64,000 nt of DNA from Psychroflexus salis (GTDB lineage Bacteria; Bacteroidota; Bacteroidia; Flavobacteriales; Flavobacteriaceae), in NCBI RefSeq assembly GCF_014640175.1, contig NZ_BMGL01000007.1, forward strand, positions 1 to 64,000, in the 5' to 3' direction. Below, in pieces: positions 18,147 to 27,257 of the stretch. The notes under the pieces were generated by a model. The model saw only the letters and a list, made by a program, of their open reading frames with translations, searched no databases and had not been told where the DNA came from. Each line of letters starts with the position of its first letter. Positions within the stretch are counted from its first letter, which is position 1. The position numbers were made by a program, and so were the translations under genes.

Positions 18147-20018
18147 ATGTTTACAGACAAATACGATGTTATTGTAGTAGGAGCAGGACATGCTGGAAGC
18201 GAAGCAGCAGCTGCTAGTGCCAATATGGGACAAAAAACTCTACTGATTACTATGAACTTACAAAACATTGCTCAAATGTCTTGTAATCCAGCTATGGGTG
18301 GAATAGCCAAGGGACAAATATTAAGAGAAATAGATGCATTGGGCGGTTACAGCGGTATGGTATCCGACACCTCAGCTATACAGTTTAAAATGTTGAATAA
18401 GTCGAAGGGTCCAGCCATGTGGAGTCCACGTGTTCAAAGCGATAGAATGCTGTTTTCAGAGCATTGGCGAGACCGATTGGAACAGACTGAAAACTTAGAT
18501 TTTTATCAAGAAATGGTTAGTGGAATATTAGTTGAAAATCATAAAATTATAGGCGTAAAAACATCTTTAGGACTTAAGATTTATGCTAAATCGGTTGTAT
18601 TAACCAACGGTACATTCTTAAACGGATTAATTCATATTGGCGATAAAAATTTCGGTGGTGGTAGAGCAGGAGAACGAGCTTCAACAGGAATTACAGCTGA
18701 ATTAATCGATTTAGGTTTTGAAGCAGGTAGAATGAAAACTGGAACTCCGCCAAGAGTAGATGGTAGAAGTTTAGATTTTAGTAAAATGACAGAACAACCA
18801 GGAGATGAGCAACCTGGAAAATTTTCGTATTTAGACAGCACCCAAAAGTTAAGCAAACAGCGTTCCTGCTGGATGACGTACACATCGCCAAAGGTACATG
18901 ATTTATTACGAGAAGGATTTGATCGTTCGCCTATGTTTAATGGAAGAATACAAAGTATTGGCCCTAGATATTGCCCAAGTATTGAAGACAAAATAGATCG
19001 GTTTGCCGATAAAGATCGACACCAAATGTTTATTGAACCTGAAGGATGGAAAACGGTAGAATTCTATGTAAATGGATTTTCTACATCCTTACCAGAAGAT
19101 GTGCAATTTAAAGCTTTAAAAAGTGTAGCTGGATTTGAAAATGTAAAATTTTTTAGACCTGGTTATGCTATAGAATATGATTATTTTCCACCAACACAGT
19201 TAAAGCATACCTTAGAAACCAAATTAGTTAAAGGTCTTTATTTTGCTGGTCAAATTAATGGTACAACAGGTTATGAAGAAGCAGCTTCTCAAGGACTAAT
19301 GGCCGGAATTAATGCAGCGCTAAAAAACCAAGAAAAAGAAGAGTTTATCTTATCGCGAAGTGAAGCTTATATCGGTGTGTTAATCGATGATTTAATAACC
19401 AAAGGCACAGAAGAACCTTACCGAATGTTTACTTCTCGAGCAGAATACAGAACTTTACTAAGACAAGACAATGCTGATATTCGTTTAACTGAAAAATCAC
19501 ATGATTTAGGTTTAGCAACAGACGAGAGAATGCAACGTTTGGAAGAAAAACAGTCGAAGACAAAAGCATTTGTAGAATTTTTTAAAAACACATCGGTTAC
19601 CACCACAGAAATAAACCCTGTTTTGGAAGCTAAAAGTTCAGCGAAAGTTAATCAACAAGGTAAACTGTTTAAAATTTTTGCTCGTCCAAATATGGACATG
19701 GGAGACATGCTTCAATTACAAAGTGTAAAAGAGTTTGTAAAAGAACATAAAGTAGACGAAGAAGTGCTGGAACAAGTTGAAGTGCAGATAAAATACGCAG
19801 GTTATATTGAAAAAGAAAAGCAAAATGCTGATAAATTACATCGTTTAGAGAATGTAAAAATTCCGATGAATTTTGATTATTCACAGCTCAAATCAATGTC
19901 CTTTGAAGCACGAGAGAAACTGGGTAAAATACAACCAAGAACCGTTTCTCAAGCGTCCCGGGTAAGCGGAGTAAACCCAAGCGATATTTCAGTTTTGTTA
20001 GTTCATATGGGAAGATAG
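18147..20018 (+). CDS. mnmG: tRNA uridine-5-carboxymethylaminomethyl modification enzyme MnmG (GidA)
   Basis: 623 residues from the ATG at 18147. A longer open frame begins at 18105, but it would put 14 extra residues inside ybeY/parS, and [20 protein letters not shown] is the classical start. With MnmE it installs cmnm5U34 in tRNA. The FAD-binding [18 protein letters not shown] is at about 12-29, [11 protein letters not shown] at about 47-57, [10 protein letters not shown] near 170-179, and the C-terminal helical domain carries the conserved [18 protein letters not shown]. Both ends are flanked by perfect parS sites, an arrangement that fits the frequent oriC-proximal location of gidA. Confidence 0.97.
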   Translation: MFTDKYDVIVVGAGHAGSEAAAASANMGQKTLLITMNLQNIAQMSCNPAMGGIAKGQILREIDALGGYSGMVSDTSAIQFKMLNKSKGPAMWSPRVQSDRMLFSEHWRDRLEQTENLDFYQEMVSGILVENHKIIGVKTSLGLKIYAKSVVLTNGTFLNGLIHIGDKNFGGGRAGERASTGITAELIDLGFEAGRMKTGTPPRVDGRSLDFSKMTEQPGDEQPGKFSYLDSTQKLSKQRSCWMTYTSPKVHDLLREGFDRSPMFNGRIQSIGPRYCPSIEDKIDRFADKDRHQMFIEPEGWKTVEFYVNGFSTSLPEDVQFKALKSVAGFENVKFFRPGYAIEYDYFPPTQLKHTLETKLVKGLYFAGQINGTTGYEEAASQGLMAGINAALKNQEKEEFILSRSEAYIGVLIDDLITKGTEEPYRMFTSRAEYRTLLRQDNADIRLTEKSHDLGLATDERMQRLEEKQSKTKAFVEFFKNTSVTTTEINPVLEAKSSAKVNQQGKLFKIFARPNMDMGDMLQLQSVKEFVKEHKVDEEVLEQVEVQIKYAGYIEKEKQNADKLHRLENVKIPMNFDYSQLKSMSFEAREKLGKIQPRTVSQASRVSGVNPSDISVLLVHMGR

Positions 20019-20024
20019 TGTAAA

Positions 20025-20040
20025 TGTTCCACGTGGAACA
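20025..20040. other. parS site 2 (ParB binding site) downstream of mnmG
   Basis: Second exact TGTTCCACGTGGAACA palindrome, 6 nt after the mnmG stop and 15 nt before the TTG start of the methyltransferase. With site 1 it brackets mnmG at a spacing of 1,909 bp. Confidence 0.9.
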
Positions 20041-20055
20041 ATTAAAACATTTCAA

Positions 20056-20889
20056 TTGAAAAAAGATTCGTTAAGCCTAAAAGATTACTTTAAAACACAA
20101 GAAGTTTTTCAGCTGAAATGGAAAGAATCGTGGCAGTGTTACGAGACTTTTCCAAAACCAGATGTAAAGGAAATTAGTAAATACTATGATAGTAAAAATT
20201 ATATTTCACATCAAAAAGAAGCTAAAATATTTAAAGACAAAGTTTACAATTGGGTAAGAAACCACATGTTAAATACCAAAACAAAGTGGATTAAAAATGA
20301 AGTTGGGACAAGTGTAAATCTACTGGATTTTGGATGTGGAGTAGGAGAGTTTGTTAAAAGAGCAAACCAGAATGGTTTGATTGCTGAAGGAATTGAACCC
20401 AACTACGAAGCGAGACAAATAGGTTTAAAAAATAAGCAAAATATCTATGCTGATTTAAGCGATATAGATAATAAAAGATTTGACGTCGTTACACTTTGGC
20501 ATGTGCTCGAACACCTGCATGAACCAGACCTGTTTCTAAAAGAAATTAGAAATTACCTAAACAAAAAAGGAAAACTTATCATTGCAGTTCCTAATTTCGA
20601 ATCCTATGATGCAAAATATTACAATCAATATTGGGCAGCTTACGATGTGCCTAGGCATCTATATCATTTTAGCAAAAAATCAATTTCTATTTTGGCAGAA
20701 CAAAATGGATTTAAAATCAATAAAACCTATCCGTTAAAATTCGATAGTTATTATGTTTCTATGTTGTCTGAAAAATATAAAACAGGGAAAATCAGATTTC
20801 AATGGATTTGGAATGGATTTTTGTCCAATTGTAAAGCTAGAAAAAATAAGGAGTGGTCGAGCTTGGTTTTTGTCTTAGACCTAGTCTAA
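20056..20889 (+). CDS. Class I SAM-dependent methyltransferase
   Basis: 277 residues counted from a TTG start at 20056 (KKDSLSLKDYF); no in-frame ATG exists upstream without a stop. The ATG at 20024 within parS is out of frame and would give only an 11-residue peptide. The SAM-binding motif I is LLDFGCGVGEFVKRA (about 94-108), motif II/III is DVVTLWHVLEHLHEPDLFLK (about 149-168), and the PRHLYHFSKKS signature (about 209-219) is typical of Bacteroidota methyltransferases found after mnmG. The substrate is unknown; ubiquinone/menaquinone-like or glycan methylation have both been suggested for relatives, none proven. Confidence 0.88.
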   Translation: MKKDSLSLKDYFKTQEVFQLKWKESWQCYETFPKPDVKEISKYYDSKNYISHQKEAKIFKDKVYNWVRNHMLNTKTKWIKNEVGTSVNLLDFGCGVGEFVKRANQNGLIAEGIEPNYEARQIGLKNKQNIYADLSDIDNKRFDVVTLWHVLEHLHEPDLFLKEIRNYLNKKGKLIIAVPNFESYDAKYYNQYWAAYDVPRHLYHFSKKSISILAEQNGFKINKTYPLKFDSYYVSMLSEKYKTGKIRFQWIWNGFLSNCKARKNKEWSSLVFVLDLV

Positions 20890-21005
20890 AAATCAAAATA
20901 AGAGCTTTTACGGGCTTGATTTTGTAAAAGTGAAGTGATTAGTGTAAAAAAAAATAAAGTCGCTAAGAAGGTTTTAAAACAAAACAATTTAAATAAGATA
21001 AATCT

Positions 21006-21527
21006 ATGGATAATTATTTTTCAATAAAATTTAAAAATATTATAGTGATAGTGCTCACAAGTTTACTTTTTATAGCTTGTACACAAGAGAAAACAGCTTA
21101 TGTTAATAATACAGAGCTCATTCAATCTTATGAGAAAATGAAGAATGCAAAAAAAGAGTTTGAGCGTAGAAATGAAAAATTAAGTAAGCGTCTAGATTCT
21201 GTTGCAAATAACTTTCAGCAACAAGTGGTAAAATACCAACAAGGTTTTGAAGGGATGAAACAAAATGAAAGAGAAAAAGAAGAAGAGCGATTAATAAACT
21301 TACGGCAAAAAATTGAAGAGCAACAACAGCAAGAAAGTTCTGCTTTAGAAATAGAGAGCAAAGAAAAAGCAAACCAACTTATAGAAGAAGTTAGAAAGAA
21401 AGTAGAAAAATACGGCGAAGAAAATAACTACACTTACATTTTCGGTTCTAATGAGTCTGCTAATATCTTATATGCCAAACGGGGAAAAGACATCACCTTA
21501 GAGGTAATAGAATATGTAAATCAATAA
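21006..21527 (+). CDS. OmpH/Skp-family periplasmic chaperone, lipoprotein form
   Basis: 173 residues. The N terminus has a hydrophobic segment and a lipobox LLFIAC (Cys about residue 26), so this is a lipoprotein rather than a free periplasmic Skp. The following AYVNNTELIQSYEKMKNAKK opening and long coiled-coil tentacle (about 45-130, Glu/Lys/Gln-rich) match OmpH/Skp, which holds unfolded outer-membrane proteins. The C-terminal YTYIFGSNESANILYAKRGK strand completes the family fold. It is convergent with holB (1 bp between stops). Confidence 0.85.
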   Translation: MDNYFSIKFKNIIVIVLTSLLFIACTQEKTAYVNNTELIQSYEKMKNAKKEFERRNEKLSKRLDSVANNFQQQVVKYQQGFEGMKQNEREKEEERLINLRQKIEEQQQQESSALEIESKEKANQLIEEVRKKVEKYGEENNYTYIFGSNESANILYAKRGKDITLEVIEYVNQ

Positions 21528-21528
21528 T

Positions 21529-22668
21529 TTACTGGTGAATAAAACGGGTAAGCTGTAATGATAAATCAGAAAAGACAAGTTTAGCATTAGCATTGCGATC
21601 AATATGGTAACTTGCTTCCTGTAAAGACTGATTAATCTTGTCTAAATTGTTACCGTTAATGAACTTAGCAAAACTAGAAAACTTAAAATCCTGGTCGTAA
21701 GGCATAAAATAAACTAAACTATCGGCTTTGTAATTGGCTAACATGGCTTGACGAAAAAAGTGTAAACAATAATCGATAAATCGAATTTGAGTTTCTCTAT
21801 TTTCTTTATCCAACTGCATGGCCCAATGCATTAAATCTTTAACTGCAGATTTTTGCTTTTTCGCTCTAAATGCTGATCGTACCCAGGCAATAAAATAAGC
21901 TTCAAATTTTTCATCATCCGTTTTATGCGAAAGTCGTTTAATCGCTTTTCCTAAATCGCCATCAGATTGAACAGCAATAGGAAATGCTTCATTCGATTCT
22001 AAATTAAAATGCTGCATTAAGTAATTTGCTATGGCTTCTTCACTAAAGGGAGAAAATTCAAGCTGCTGGCATCGAGAACGAATCGTAAGTAAAATATCAT
22101 CAGGCTTTTCAGTAATTAAAATTAAATAGGTGTTTTCGGGAGGTTCCTCAATTAATTTTAAAAGTTTGTTGGCTGCAGACAAATGCATTTTTTCAGCACA
22201 CCAAATCAACATTACTTTTGCATTACCTCCAAACGACTTTAGCGAGAGTTGTTTACTAATCTCTTCTGCTTCATGAACACTTATAATACCTTGTTTTTTT
22301 TCTATTCCTACTTTTTTGTACCAATCGTGAACATCTTCAAATATTTGATCATTAATAAATGAACGCCAATAAGTAGAAAAATCTTTAGATAAAGGCTTGT
22401 TATTTTCAAGTAGTTCAGAAGAGTTAACAGGGTAAACAAAATGTAAATCTGGATGCGTATATTGGCTACACAAATGTTGTGCTTTACGAAGTTGATCGCC
22501 TTCTAAGCTATTGGTAATCAACATCTGTGCAAAAGCAGTTGCTGTTGCTAGTGTTCCATAACCAGGTTTACCAATAAACAACTGTGCATGAGCAGTTCTT
22601 CCATTTTGTAAAGTAGTTTGCAAATGCTTTTTTATATGGTCTAAAGCTGGTATTTGATCAAAATTCAT
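21529..22668 (-). CDS. holB: DNA polymerase III delta' subunit
   Basis: 379 residues from MNFDQIPALDHIKKHL; a start at 22683 adds only five residues (MYFCS). It is part of the clamp loader. The AAA+ fold is recognisable from HAQLFIGKPGYGTLATATAF (P-loop region lacking the GKT lysine/threonine), AEEISKQLSLKSFGGNAKVM, and the sensor region KLIEEPPENTYLILIT with SRCQ. The degenerate Walker A agrees with delta' subunits being ATPase-inactive. It is convergent with the OmpH-like gene and divergent from pgk. Confidence 0.92.
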   Translation of the reverse strand: MNFDQIPALDHIKKHLQTTLQNGRTAHAQLFIGKPGYGTLATATAFAQMLITNSLEGDQLRKAQHLCSQYTHPDLHFVYPVNSSELLENNKPLSKDFSTYWRSFINDQIFEDVHDWYKKVGIEKKQGIISVHEAEEISKQLSLKSFGGNAKVMLIWCAEKMHLSAANKLLKLIEEPPENTYLILITEKPDDILLTIRSRCQQLEFSPFSEEAIANYLMQHFNLESNEAFPIAVQSDGDLGKAIKRLSHKTDDEKFEAYFIAWVRSAFRAKKQKSAVKDLMHWAMQLDKENRETQIRFIDYCLHFFRQAMLANYKADSLVYFMPYDQDFKFSSFAKFINGNNLDKINQSLQEASYHIDRNANAKLVFSDLSLQLTRFIHQ

Positions 22669-22790
22669 ACTACAAAAATACATTATCGCGAACAGAAAAA
22701 AATACTTTCAACTAAAAAAGCATAAGTTTAATTAAACATGAGTAATTCTGAATATTTACTTATTTTTGAACTCATTTTTAAACCAATACC

Positions 22791-23975
22791 ATGAATAGCA
22801 TAGACGGAATTAATTTCGAAAACAAACAAGCTGTAATTCGAGTAGACTTCAATGTACCATTGAATGCTGAACAAAACGTAACTGATACAAGTAGAATTGA
22901 AGCAGCTAAACCCAGTATTGTAAAAGTACTAGAAGATGGCGGCTCTGCTGTGCTCATGTCTCACTTAGGAAGACCCGAAGGTAAAGAAGAAAAATATTCA
23001 CTAAAACATATTGTAAACGCAGTAAGCGATGCTATTGGAGTAAGAGTAAAATTTGCAACTGATTGTGTAGGGCATGAAGTTGAAGAAATGGCGAAAAGCC
23101 TTAAAACAGGTGAAGTCTTATTGCTTGAAAATTTGCGCTTTCACAAAGAAGAAAAAGCTGGCGATGAAGCCTTTGCAAAAGCTTTAGCCAATTTAGGCGA
23201 TGTGTATGTTAATGACGCATTTGGTACTGCTCATCGTGCGCATGCATCAACAACAGTGGCTGCAAAATTTGCTAAAGAAAAATGCATGGGTTATTTGTTG
23301 AAAAAAGAAGTAGATAGCCTAGATAAAGTGTTAAATTCAAAAGAAAAACCTGTAACTGCAGTAATTGGCGGAGCAAAAGTTTCTTCAAAAATTACAGTTA
23401 TTGAAAACATTTTACCAAAAATTGATCATTTAATCATCGGTGGTGGAATGGCTTTTACTTTTATAAAAGCAAAAGGCGGAAAGATTGGAACATCTTTAGT
23501 TGAAGAAGACAAACAGGATTTAGCCTTAAGTATTCTTGAAAAAGCTAAAGCACAGAATGTAGAAGTACATTTACCGGTTGATACAATAATTACAAAAGAA
23601 TTTAGTAATGATGGCGAGCGGAAAGTTCAAGACATTTACAACATTCCTGAAGATTGGATGGGCTTGGACGCTGGAGAACAATCACGTAAAAATTTTGCTG
23701 AAGTAATTAAAGCTTCTAAAATTATTTTATGGAATGGTCCTTTAGGTGTTTTTGAAATGGAAAACTTCGCCAATGGTACTATTGCATTAGGTAAAGCTAT
23801 TGTTGAAGCTACTAAAAACGGAGCGTTTTCTTTAGTAGGTGGTGGCGATAGTGTTTCTGCAGCGAAACAGTTTGGTTTTGATAAAGAAGTAAGCTACGTT
23901 TCGACAGGTGGCGGCGCTATGTTAGAAATGCTAGAAGGAAAAACCTTACCAGGCATTAAAGCTTTAGAAGAATAA
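22791..23975 (+). CDS. pgk: Phosphoglycerate kinase
   Basis: 394 residues, standard length. It catalyses 1,3-bisphosphoglycerate + ADP to 3-phosphoglycerate + ATP. VIRVDFNVPL (about 15-24) and SHLGRPEG (about 58-65) form the 3-PG site, ENLRFHKEEKAGDE the hinge side, and GGGDSVSAAKQFG near the C terminus the nucleotide-binding loop. TATTTTTG at 22761-22768 is a candidate -7 box 22 nt before the ATG. A bidirectional terminator follows. Confidence 0.98.
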   Translation: MNSIDGINFENKQAVIRVDFNVPLNAEQNVTDTSRIEAAKPSIVKVLEDGGSAVLMSHLGRPEGKEEKYSLKHIVNAVSDAIGVRVKFATDCVGHEVEEMAKSLKTGEVLLLENLRFHKEEKAGDEAFAKALANLGDVYVNDAFGTAHRAHASTTVAAKFAKEKCMGYLLKKEVDSLDKVLNSKEKPVTAVIGGAKVSSKITVIENILPKIDHLIIGGGMAFTFIKAKGGKIGTSLVEEDKQDLALSILEKAKAQNVEVHLPVDTIITKEFSNDGERKVQDIYNIPEDWMGLDAGEQSRKNFAEVIKASKIILWNGPLGVFEMENFANGTIALGKAIVEATKNGAFSLVGGGDSVSAAKQFGFDKEVSYVSTGGGAMLEMLEGKTLPGIKALEE

Positions 23976-23991
23976 AAAAAGTTTATAAAAG

Positions 23992-24027
23992 AAAAAAAGG
24001 CTTCCTATTTTGGAAGCCTTTTTTTTC
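23992..24027. terminator. Bidirectional terminator between pgk and the T9SS cargo gene
   Basis: Arms GGCTTCC and GGAAGCC, extended by A7 on the left and T8 on the right, around a TATTTT loop. Because both sides carry homopolymer tracts, it can end pgk (plus) and the convergent sorting-domain gene (minus, stop at 24038). Confidence 0.92.
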
Positions 24028-24037
24028 TTAATTATAC

Positions 24038-26458
24038 TTATTGCTTAATAAACTTCTTGGTTAAGTTCATTTCTTTATTTTGAATTTTCAATAAATAAAC
24101 GCCCGAAGTTAAATCTTGAACAGAAAAATTAAGTTGATTAGCTGATGCATCATGTGTAAATTCAACAACTTTTTTACCTATTAAGTTAAAGATAGAGATA
24201 TCTACTGCCTCAGTTAAGTTTTCAGTAAAGTTGATGTGCAAAACATCATCCGTTGGATTGGGAAAAATACTGAAATCGGTTTTTGTAAAATCAAGATTTA
24301 ATAAGGATACTTCTTCAAAACTAATGTTAAATCGAAATGGATCTACAGTTTCTGAAATACTAGCATCAACCGTAAAGTTGTAGTTTAATTCAGCTATAAT
24401 TTCGGTTTGTGTAGCTAAATAAGTATCATTTAAGTAAACCTTCAAATTTTCTGGTTTATGGTCTAAATCGAAAGTTAAGCTATATTCATTATCTTCATAG
24501 TTTACCAAACCAAGTTCTATTACATGACCGTTTGTTGGTATGTTTTGAAAATCTATGGCTTTTAGTCCATTATTAATAATTATATAATTCTCTCCTGGAT
24601 TCCCAAGTTTTCCTGCATCTTCATCGCTTCCTAGAGTAGTATAATTTTCATTAAAACGCAATCCAATTGCATCGCTCTCTGTCTCGTTGTTGTTTAAGGC
24701 TGAAGTTTTATATAAACGCGAATTGATATAAAACTCGTTGTTTACGCTAAATGGTGTTTGCTGAGTTTGCGCTGTTTCTTTATCTGCTTCTTCAAAGGTG
24801 ATGCTTCCGTTACCTGAAGCAGTATTTTGAACAAAGAAAGCTTGGCCTGGAGCAACATATTGAGTAGCATCAGAACTAAACGGATTTGGAGTTGCGCTTC
24901 CCGGTATTGGAACGGTAACAAAGCCTCCATTACCATTATCTCCAGCTATAGACGCATCCCAAACATAGATAAAATCGGTGAGATTAGTACGCGTAGTTGC
25001 ATTGATATCTACTACAGCTTGGTAAGGATTCCCCACAAAACTATAATTATTGGCTGCTGTTGCTAAGCTTGGCGAAAAACTTCCCGTATGCATATCTCCT
25101 GCTGCACTTAAAGTTGTAACAGTTGCGGGAGATGTATTGCTGTTTAAAGCTACTGAGCGATCACCTCGTACAAATAAGCGATAAGGCGTTCCTGCTACGA
25201 TATTTGTACTAGTTGTAGATGTAACGGCTTGCCATCCAGCTCCTCCAGTTTGTGGATCAACACTATTATCAAATGTAAACAAAGATGGTGTATTTAAGTT
25301 AGTAGTATCAAATCCGTTGGTTGCACCATCTGTTCCTGTTATGTGTGTATCTTGCTGCCATGCATTTGCAAAACTTTGTCCTCCAACTGCCGAACTTAAT
25401 ACTCTAAAAGCACGCTTGGCAGGAATAAAACGCTCAACGGTAACATCGCCAGTAATTGTGCCTGATGAATTTCCGTATTGTGCTGTGCTTGTTGCTGTGC
25501 TTTTGAATACTAAATCGCCATCGATAGTTATGCTTCCGTTGTTAGTGAGAACTACATTGTCATTAACCGATAGGGTATTTCCTGTATTTATACTTAATTC
25601 TCCGTTTAAGCTCAAATTTGTATCTAAATTGATATCGTGAGCAAGAGTAATATTACCATTGCCAACTGGAACTATACCATCATTCCAGATAGTTGAATCC
25701 GAAAAATTTCCATCTGCTATGGTGGTAAAAGTTGGACGTTCTATTTTAAAATTATTGAAATAAGGTTCAAAATTAGATTTGTTAGTGTCTGTTGGTCCAT
25801 CAGTATATAGAAGCGTAAATGATTTTGGTGGCGAACTAACACTCAATAGTTCTGATCCTACTTCTTGATTGTTTGATACCTTAAAAGCCTTAACTAGTAA
25901 ATTATCTGTAACTCCTCCATTCCAAGTCATTTCAATCCGCCAAGCTTGATTGAATTCATTAGGAGTTAGGTCTACGCGTGTAGAACCTGCAGATGAAGGA
26001 AAAATTGTAAGGCGATCGTTTCCTTGGTGTTCTATATTCAGAAGAAAGTCAGTATAATTATCATTAGCCCAGACATCAATCCCTCTTCTACCTCCTGACC
26101 AACTGAAGGAAACTTCGAAAATAAATTTTTCTCCAATTTTGAGTTCGTTATCGTCATTATGGTCAAATGCTCTTCTTGCGAAAGCATTCCCACCATCGGT
26201 AAACATTGCAAAAGCTTGACCAGAACCAGTATTAATGCTTTGTCTGCTGTTTTGTGTTGAGTTGCCAATAAAAAAACCTGCCGTTCCTTCAGCAGTTAAA
26301 AAGTCCCAATTTGCAAATCCAACTCCTTCATTACTTCCATTTGTCCAACCACCACCATAATTACTCGCATTATCTTGCGCAATAGTTGTAAAGGTTTGCC
26401 CATACCCAAAGAACATAAAGGCAAACAAAAAACTTATACTTAGTAAAGATTTTTTCAT
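24038..26458 (-). CDS. T9SS type A sorting domain-containing secreted protein
   Basis: 806 residues with a signal peptide (MKKSLLSISFLFAFMFFGYGQ). The C-terminal about 75 residues form a type IX secretion sorting domain: the FSIFPNPTDDVLHI motif, GVYLLKI and a KKFIKQ end. The N-terminal half looks like a laminin-G/jelly-roll or carbohydrate-binding beta-sandwich (about 20-240). The middle has a stretch of parallel-beta-like repeats (NITLAHDINLDTNLSLNGEL). The protein is expected to reach the cell surface or medium and be attached by the PorU sortase. The substrate is unknown, and no T9SS machinery gene is in the window. A bidirectional terminator closes it. Confidence 0.9.
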   Translation of the reverse strand: MKKSLLSISFLFAFMFFGYGQTFTTIAQDNASNYGGGWTNGSNEGVGFANWDFLTAEGTAGFFIGNSTQNSRQSINTGSGQAFAMFTDGGNAFARRAFDHNDDNELKIGEKFIFEVSFSWSGGRRGIDVWANDNYTDFLLNIEHQGNDRLTIFPSSAGSTRVDLTPNEFNQAWRIEMTWNGGVTDNLLVKAFKVSNNQEVGSELLSVSSPPKSFTLLYTDGPTDTNKSNFEPYFNNFKIERPTFTTIADGNFSDSTIWNDGIVPVGNGNITLAHDINLDTNLSLNGELSINTGNTLSVNDNVVLTNNGSITIDGDLVFKSTATSTAQYGNSSGTITGDVTVERFIPAKRAFRVLSSAVGGQSFANAWQQDTHITGTDGATNGFDTTNLNTPSLFTFDNSVDPQTGGAGWQAVTSTTSTNIVAGTPYRLFVRGDRSVALNSNTSPATVTTLSAAGDMHTGSFSPSLATAANNYSFVGNPYQAVVDINATTRTNLTDFIYVWDASIAGDNGNGGFVTVPIPGSATPNPFSSDATQYVAPGQAFFVQNTASGNGSITFEEADKETAQTQQTPFSVNNEFYINSRLYKTSALNNNETESDAIGLRFNENYTTLGSDEDAGKLGNPGENYIIINNGLKAIDFQNIPTNGHVIELGLVNYEDNEYSLTFDLDHKPENLKVYLNDTYLATQTEIIAELNYNFTVDASISETVDPFRFNISFEEVSLLNLDFTKTDFSIFPNPTDDVLHINFTENLTEAVDISIFNLIGKKVVEFTHDASANQLNFSVQDLTSGVYLLKIQNKEMNLTKKFIKQ

Positions 26459-26767
26459 ACGACCAATATTTTATAATTTATCAAATCTATAAAAAAAATC
26501 TACTTAATCGTTTAAGTTTTAAACTACTACAACGTTGTCGTTTTAAAATTTAACAGTTTTTATGTCATTATTTTTTAAAAGCTAATGCAAAAAGCTAGAT
26601 TTAAGTACAATAAAATTAGCTAATTACATTTCTATTTATAGTGTCCCTATTTAAGACTCATATGTTTAATACCAACATGATCACCTGTTGCGGATGGTGT
26701 TTTAGAGATTGCGTAACTACGGGTAACATTTAAAATAACATTCGGTATTATTCTGTATTTTCGCGAC
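26459..26767. other. Gene-free divergent region between the T9SS cargo gene and rnpA
   Basis: 309 bp, AT-rich, no ORF with family support on either strand, no repeat or hairpin with a U-tract. TATTTTCG at 26755-26762, just before the rnpA ATG, differs from the TAnnTTTG box at one position and may be its promoter element. Confidence 0.5.
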
Positions 26768-27160
26768 ATGGTAGAAAAGCAAAAGCTAAATTTTACGTTT
26801 TCAAAAAACCAACGGCTTACGCACAAAAAGCGAATAACCGAACTGTTCGAAAAAGGCATTTCGGCTAAAGCATATCCATTTCGTATAAAGTTTTTATCCA
26901 ATACACTAGCTTTTCATCGGGTATTAATCGCTGTGCCCAAACGCAATGTTACTTTAGCTAGTAATCGCAATCATATTAAACGCTTAATGCGAGAAGCTTT
27001 TCGGCAACATCAACACAAACTTAACAGTTTGCCACAGCACATCGATTTACTGTATATTTTTACTGGAAAAGAAAAACCCAACTACCAAGAAGTAGAAACC
27101 AAACTTTTAAAACTTTTCCATACCATTCAAACAGAATTAAAATCTACTGAAAATAGCTAA
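26768..27160 (+). CDS. rnpA: Ribonuclease P protein component
   Basis: 130 residues. The protein subunit of RNase P, which matures tRNA 5' ends. The central loop F-x-x-x-RLT, FEKGISAKAYPFRIKF and the RNR-type motif NRNHIKRLMREAFRQHQHKL (about 76-95) are diagnostic. In many bacteria rnpA lies with rpmH near oriC, but rpmH is not adjacent here; instead an S41 protease follows after 97 bp. Confidence 0.95.
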   Translation: MVEKQKLNFTFSKNQRLTHKKRITELFEKGISAKAYPFRIKFLSNTLAFHRVLIAVPKRNVTLASNRNHIKRLMREAFRQHQHKLNSLPQHIDLLYIFTGKEKPNYQEVETKLLKLFHTIQTELKSTENS

Positions 27161-27257
27161 TCGCCAAGCTTGCAAATCCCAAAATTTGCTAAGAGTTTAC
27201 TTCGATTCATTTAAAAATCTTAAACTTGTACATCAAGTTTAAACGAGTTTCCATACC

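Noticed and set aside
20024-20059. ATG within parS site 2 as start of the methyltransferase
   Set aside because: It is out of frame and reaches a stop after 11 codons; the TTG at 20056 gives the family N terminus.
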